Below, one piece after another: positions 61,304 to 64,000 of a stretch of 64,000 nucleotides of DNA. The position numbers and the translations under genes were made by a program. The first letter of the stretch is position 1. Each line of letters starts with the position of its first letter. The DNA comes from Roseofilum acuticapitatum BLCC-M154 (GTDB lineage: Bacteria; Cyanobacteriota; Cyanobacteriia; Cyanobacteriales; Desertifilaceae): the NCBI RefSeq assembly GCF_030068475.1, contig NZ_JAQOSP010000109.1, positions 62,001-126,000 of the forward strand. Direction: 5' to 3'. The notes under the pieces were generated by a model. The model made no database searches. It worked only from the letters and a program-made list of their open reading frames with translations, and had not been told where the DNA came from.

Positions 61304-61534
61304 ATGATCGTTAGAGCGAAAGGAATTAAGCGAGGACAAACTATTATTTTGACTGAAGCGCTTTCTCTCCCGGATCAAGAAGTTGAAATCATGGTCATGC
61401 CTATTTCCAAGCCACAGAGTGAAACCCGCAAAAAAAGTACACTAGCTGATTTTGTGGGAGTCCTAAAAGATTCACCCAATTTTCAAGATGATCCGGTGGT
61501 AATTCAGCGTCAGATGCGTGATGATTGGGATTAA
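61304..61534 (+). CDS. Antitoxin-like protein upstream of a truncated VapC
   Basis: A 76-residue protein from ATG 61304 (MIVRAKGIKRGQTIILTEAL). The short beta N-terminus and Lys-rich middle, then LADFVGVLKDSPNFQDDPVV, resemble AbrB- or DUF2281-type antitoxins. Its end overlaps the ATG of a PIN-domain toxin whose gene is truncated, so the pair is a decayed VapBC-type module. The upstream TTG in the same frame is not needed. Confidence 0.75.
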   Translation: MIVRAKGIKRGQTIILTEALSLPDQEVEIMVMPISKPQSETRKKSTLADFVGVLKDSPNFQDDPVVIQRQMRDDWD

Positions 61535-61619
61535 GTTCTTGTTAGATACTAATGTCGCGATCGGCATTCTCAAAGCCTATCCATCAGCCCTGGCATTGCT
61601 GACAACTGAGCAGTTCTAA
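61521..61619 (+). pseudogene. Truncated VapC-like PIN toxin
   Basis: ATG 61521 starts MIGIKFLLDTNVAIGILKAY, a clear PIN-domain N-terminus with the first catalytic Asp in LLDTN, but it stops after 32 residues (TTEQF). About 100 residues including the other acidic residues are missing. The start overlaps the antitoxin end by 14 bases, as in functional pairs. The toxin is dead. Confidence 0.75.
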
Positions 61620-61712
61620 ACTGATCGTTAATAAGATGAATAAATGTAACAGATTGCCGTAGGGTGAGAGTTGGGGCTGATAAGAGTAGAGAGAATTTCT
61701 GGAGTCAGTCAG

Positions 61713-61820
61713 ATGAGTAGGAGCGATCGCCGTCGGCGAACTTGGGGTTTGATTGTGCGCTATGGTATAGTGGCGATCGCCATTACCACCACCGGAACTG
61801 TTTCCGCTCATACTGTTTAG
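61713..61820 (+). pseudogene. Short ORF with a signal-peptide-like segment, possibly truncated
   Basis: A 35-residue frame, MSRSDRRRRTWGLIVRYGIV and on to AHTV, has a basic start, hydrophobic core and a likely SA site. After the TAG the same frame runs 13 more codons to TGA. It may be the N-terminus of a lost exported protein. Little else is seen in the gap 61620-61927. Confidence 0.3.
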
Positions 61821-61927
61821 TCTCCGATTCCTCAAATTCTGGCATCGAGTTCAACAGATTGAACGCTCAACTTCTCCCTAGATTGATAGAATACAGATAC
61901 TGCTTAAATAAAACCTGATAAGGGATA

Positions 61928-62299
61928 ATGACTCAATCCCCACTTTGTAAATACCTCTCTCAATGGGCGAAACTGGAACCCCAACGGTGTCGCCAACGCA
62001 ATAGCCGCAGCTTTGAAGTAATTTACCAAGGAGATTGGTACTCGGTTGCCGATTATCCTGGTAGTCATGGCATGATTATTGCGGCAGTTTTAGATAGTTG
62101 CCAACACCAACAAATTGCTTGTTCCTTTGAATATGTGCCCCAACCTTTAGATACACCCGATCGGCTACAACTCTCCTGTCAATCGGATCGGGTGATTCAA
62201 CATCAAGATGATAATCTGGTCAGTCAAATCCCAGCTTTTTTCCTGGAACAGTATTTACTGGCCTTGGAAAAAAATCAGACAGTTGCCCAATGTTCATAA
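61928..62299 (+). CDS. Conserved cyanobacterial hypothetical protein
   Basis: A 123-residue soluble protein with a mixed alpha/beta appearance (FEVIYQGDWYSVADYPGSHG, MIIAAVLDSCQHQQIACSFE) and several Cys residues. No motif or family is recognised with certainty. The ATG at 61928 follows GATAAGGG. It converges on clpB with a D-type hairpin between them. Confidence 0.65.
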   Translation: MTQSPLCKYLSQWAKLEPQRCRQRNSRSFEVIYQGDWYSVADYPGSHGMIIAAVLDSCQHQQIACSFEYVPQPLDTPDRLQLSCQSDRVIQHQDDNLVSQIPAFFLEQYLLALEKNQTVAQCS

Positions 62300-62307
62300 G
62301 CTCTACC

Positions 62308-62340
62308 AGAAACCCGGTTTTTTCAAAAAACCGGGTTTCT
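62308..62340. terminator. D-type hairpin between convergent genes
   Basis: AGAAACCCGGTTTT and AAAACCGGGTTTCT are perfect inverted repeats around a short loop. The position between two convergent genes suggests a bidirectional terminator or mRNA 3'-end stabiliser. No long T-run follows, so termination is inferred from position. It is a member of the family D repeats. Confidence 0.5.
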
Positions 62341-62358
62341 AGACCTCTTGAGAATATT

Positions 62359-64000
62359 CTAAGTTTTGACTAAACTGGCGGGCAAGCGCTTCAAGGTTAA
62401 GCGCTCGTTTTCTTCATCTACAAAGATGGTATCGCCTTGGCTAAATTCACCCCGCAAAATCCCTTTAGCAATGGTGGTTTCTAACTCCCGTTGAATCGCT
62501 CGTTTTAAGGGCCGTGCCCCATAAACCGGATCGTAACCCACGGCAGCGAGGAAATCTAGGGCCGCATCGGATAACTTGAGGGCGATTTTGCGGCCTGCTA
62601 ACCGTCGTTCTAAGTGTACCGTTTGCAGTTGCACAATTTCCCGCAGTTGCTCTTGTTTCAAAGAGTGGAAAATAATCGTTTCGTCAATCCGGTTGAGGAA
62701 TTCTGGGCGGAATGTGGAGCGCAAAGTATCCATAACTCGCTTTTGCATTTCCTCGTAATTCTCGTCATTGCCGGCCAAATCCAAGATGTATTGGGAACCG
62801 ATATTCGAGGTCATAATAATAATCGTATTTTTGAAATCTACGGTATGACCTTGGGAGTCGGTAACCCTGCCATCATCGAGAATTTGCAGCATGATATTGA
62901 AGACATCCACATGGGCTTTTTCAATCTCATCAAACAAAATCACGGAGTAGGGACGGCGGCGAATGGCTTCCGTTAATTGTCCCCCTTCATCGTAGCCGAC
63001 ATAACCGGGAGGCGCACCAATTAAGCGGGAAACTGCATGTTTTTCCATGTATTCGGACATATCAATCCGAACGAGGGCTTCTTCGGTGTCAAATAGGTAG
63101 GCGGCGAGGGCTTTGGCGAGTTCTGTTTTTCCGACTCCAGTGGGGCCGAGAAAAATAAAACTGGCGACGGGTCGATTGGGGTCAGAGAGTCCGGCGCGAG
63201 AGCGTTGAATGGCATCAGAAACGGCGGTTACGGCTTCATTTTGGCCGATGACGCGCTGGTGTAATTCGTCCTCTAAATGGAGGAGTTTTTGCATTTCTGA
63301 CTCGACCAGTTTACTGATAGGGATGCCTGTCCATTTAGAGATGATTTCGGCAATGTCGGATTCGGTGACTTCTTCGCGCAATAAGGATTTCCCGGTGGTT
63401 TGGGATTCAGAAAGATGGGTTTCTGCTTTGGCCAGTTTCTTTTGCAAGGTGCTTAGTTTGCGATATTTCAATTCGGCTGCCCGGTTGAGATCGTAGTTGC
63501 GTTCGGCTTGCTGAATTTCAATATTAACGCGATCGATTTCTTCTTTAATGCCTTGAAGATTGTCGATCATGTCTTTTTCTAATTGCCATTGGGAATTGAG
63601 GGCATGTTGCTGTTCTTTTAGGTTGGCGAGGTCTTTTTCTAAGCGCTCTAGTCGTTCTGAAGAAAGGGGATCATTTTCTTTTTGTAAGGAAAGGCGCTCC
63701 ATTTCTAGTTGCAATATTTTGCGGTCAATTTCGTCGAGTTCTTCGGGTTTAGAGGTGATTTCCATCTTTAAGCGGGCGGCAGCTTCATCGACTAAATCGA
63801 TCGCCTTATCGGGAAGGAAGCGATCGCTAATATACCGAGTCGATAAGGTAGCGGCTGCAACCAGGGCACTATCGGAAATCTTCACCCCATGATGGACTTC
63901 ATAGCGTTCTTTGAGTCCCCGTAAAATGGATACCGTATCCTCAACAGTGGGTTGATCCACATACACCTGTTGAAAGCGGCGCTCTAGGGCGGCATCCTTT
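62359..64000 (-). CDS. clpB: ATP-dependent chaperone ClpB, C-terminal part (cut by window edge)
   Basis: About 546 residues are visible; the frame is open to base 64000 ([20 protein letters not shown] at the edge). It holds the end of NBD1, the coiled-coil middle domain ([20 protein letters not shown] and around) and NBD2 with Walker [15 protein letters not shown], Walker [12 protein letters not shown], the pore loop [11 protein letters not shown] and the arginine finger region [11 protein letters not shown]. ClpB disaggregates proteins with DnaK. The long middle domain separates it from ClpC. The N-terminal domain lies outside the window. Confidence 0.95.
   Translation of the reverse strand, partial: KDAALERRFQQVYVDQPTVEDTVSILRGLKERYEVHHGVKISDSALVAAATLSTRYISDRFLPDKAIDLVDEAAARLKMEITSKPEELDEIDRKILQLEMERLSLQKENDPLSSERLERLEKDLANLKEQQHALNSQWQLEKDMIDNLQGIKEEIDRVNIEIQQAERNYDLNRAAELKYRKLSTLQKKLAKAETHLSESQTTGKSLLREEVTESDIAEIISKWTGIPISKLVESEMQKLLHLEDELHQRVIGQNEAVTAVSDAIQRSRAGLSDPNRPVASFIFLGPTGVGKTELAKALAAYLFDTEEALVRIDMSEYMEKHAVSRLIGAPPGYVGYDEGGQLTEAIRRRPYSVILFDEIEKAHVDVFNIMLQILDDGRVTDSQGHTVDFKNTIIIMTSNIGSQYILDLAGNDENYEEMQKRVMDTLRSTFRPEFLNRIDETIIFHSLKQEQLREIVQLQTVHLERRLAGRKIALKLSDAALDFLAAVGYDPVYGARPLKRAIQRELETTIAKGILRGEFSQGDTIFVDEENERLTLKRLPASLVKT

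Overview
The window is chromosomal DNA from a cyanobacterium, probably a filamentous non-heterocystous one. The evidence is the dense scatter of GCGATCGC (HIP1-type) octamers, cyanobacterial marker genes (ndhM, sipA/DUF3148, a Tll0287-like DUF3365 haemoprotein, the ffh-rpsP-KH-phoH block, cyanobacterial-type gyrA), a hormogonium-polysaccharide-type gene set, Uma2 nucleases, and many palindromic and heptanucleotide repeats. The species is not identified.

Layout. 1-8.8 kb: partial unknown gene, DUF29, secreted TPR protein, SRPBCC protein, proA, an orphan PotC-like permease, then nupC-pepP and ndhM. 8.9-15.1 kb: polysaccharide cluster (HpsL/N/O/P-like) and an FkbM methyltransferase. 15.4-21.5 kb: small membrane protein, DUF3365 haemoprotein with DUF3122 partner, oligopeptide-binding lipoprotein, larB, PBP2. 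21.8-27.8 kb: ffh, a two-gene ATPase/RloB cassette, rpsP, KH protein, phoH-like, a 188-bp palindromic repeat array and tRNA-Asp. 27.9-34.3 kb: sipA, cbiX, PucC-type transporter, putA. 34.3-40 kb: toxin-antitoxin genes and relics, a DUF697 GTPase, an internally deleted endonuclease V, RNase D, and MITE-like elements. 40-42.7 kb: gyrA. 43-49.5 kb: RAYT transposase with its REP-like repeats, a TPR-CHAT protease, a small unknown protein and a two-TM membrane protein. 49.7-52.5 kb: rplU-rpmA and accessory genes. 52.5-58.6 kb: a biosynthetic island. 58.6-64 kb: glyQ, a degenerate alpha/beta hydrolase, Uma2, TA relics and clpB (cut by the window edge).

The most interesting unit is 52.5-58.6 kb. A tight operon encodes a CoA-acylating aldehyde dehydrogenase, an enoyl-CoA hydratase, a DpgA-like type III polyketide synthase and a DpgB-like degenerate hydratase, followed by a family-2 O-methyltransferase. 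It lies between two copies of the glyQ 5' region that share 47 identical bases including the glyQ start. The left copy forms a 29-codon chimeric leader whose stop overlaps the GTG start of the first biosynthetic gene. The operon therefore seems to have captured glyQ expression signals. The likely early product is 3,5-dihydroxyphenylacetyl-CoA, with reduction to the aldehyde replacing the usual DpgC oxidation.

Other notable structure: an ATPase/RloB putative defence cassette between ffh and rpsP; a CHAT protease neighbourhood in which three successive genes share the same hairpin leader; several toxins reduced to fragments beside intact antitoxins; and two repeat families with the same ends but different interiors.
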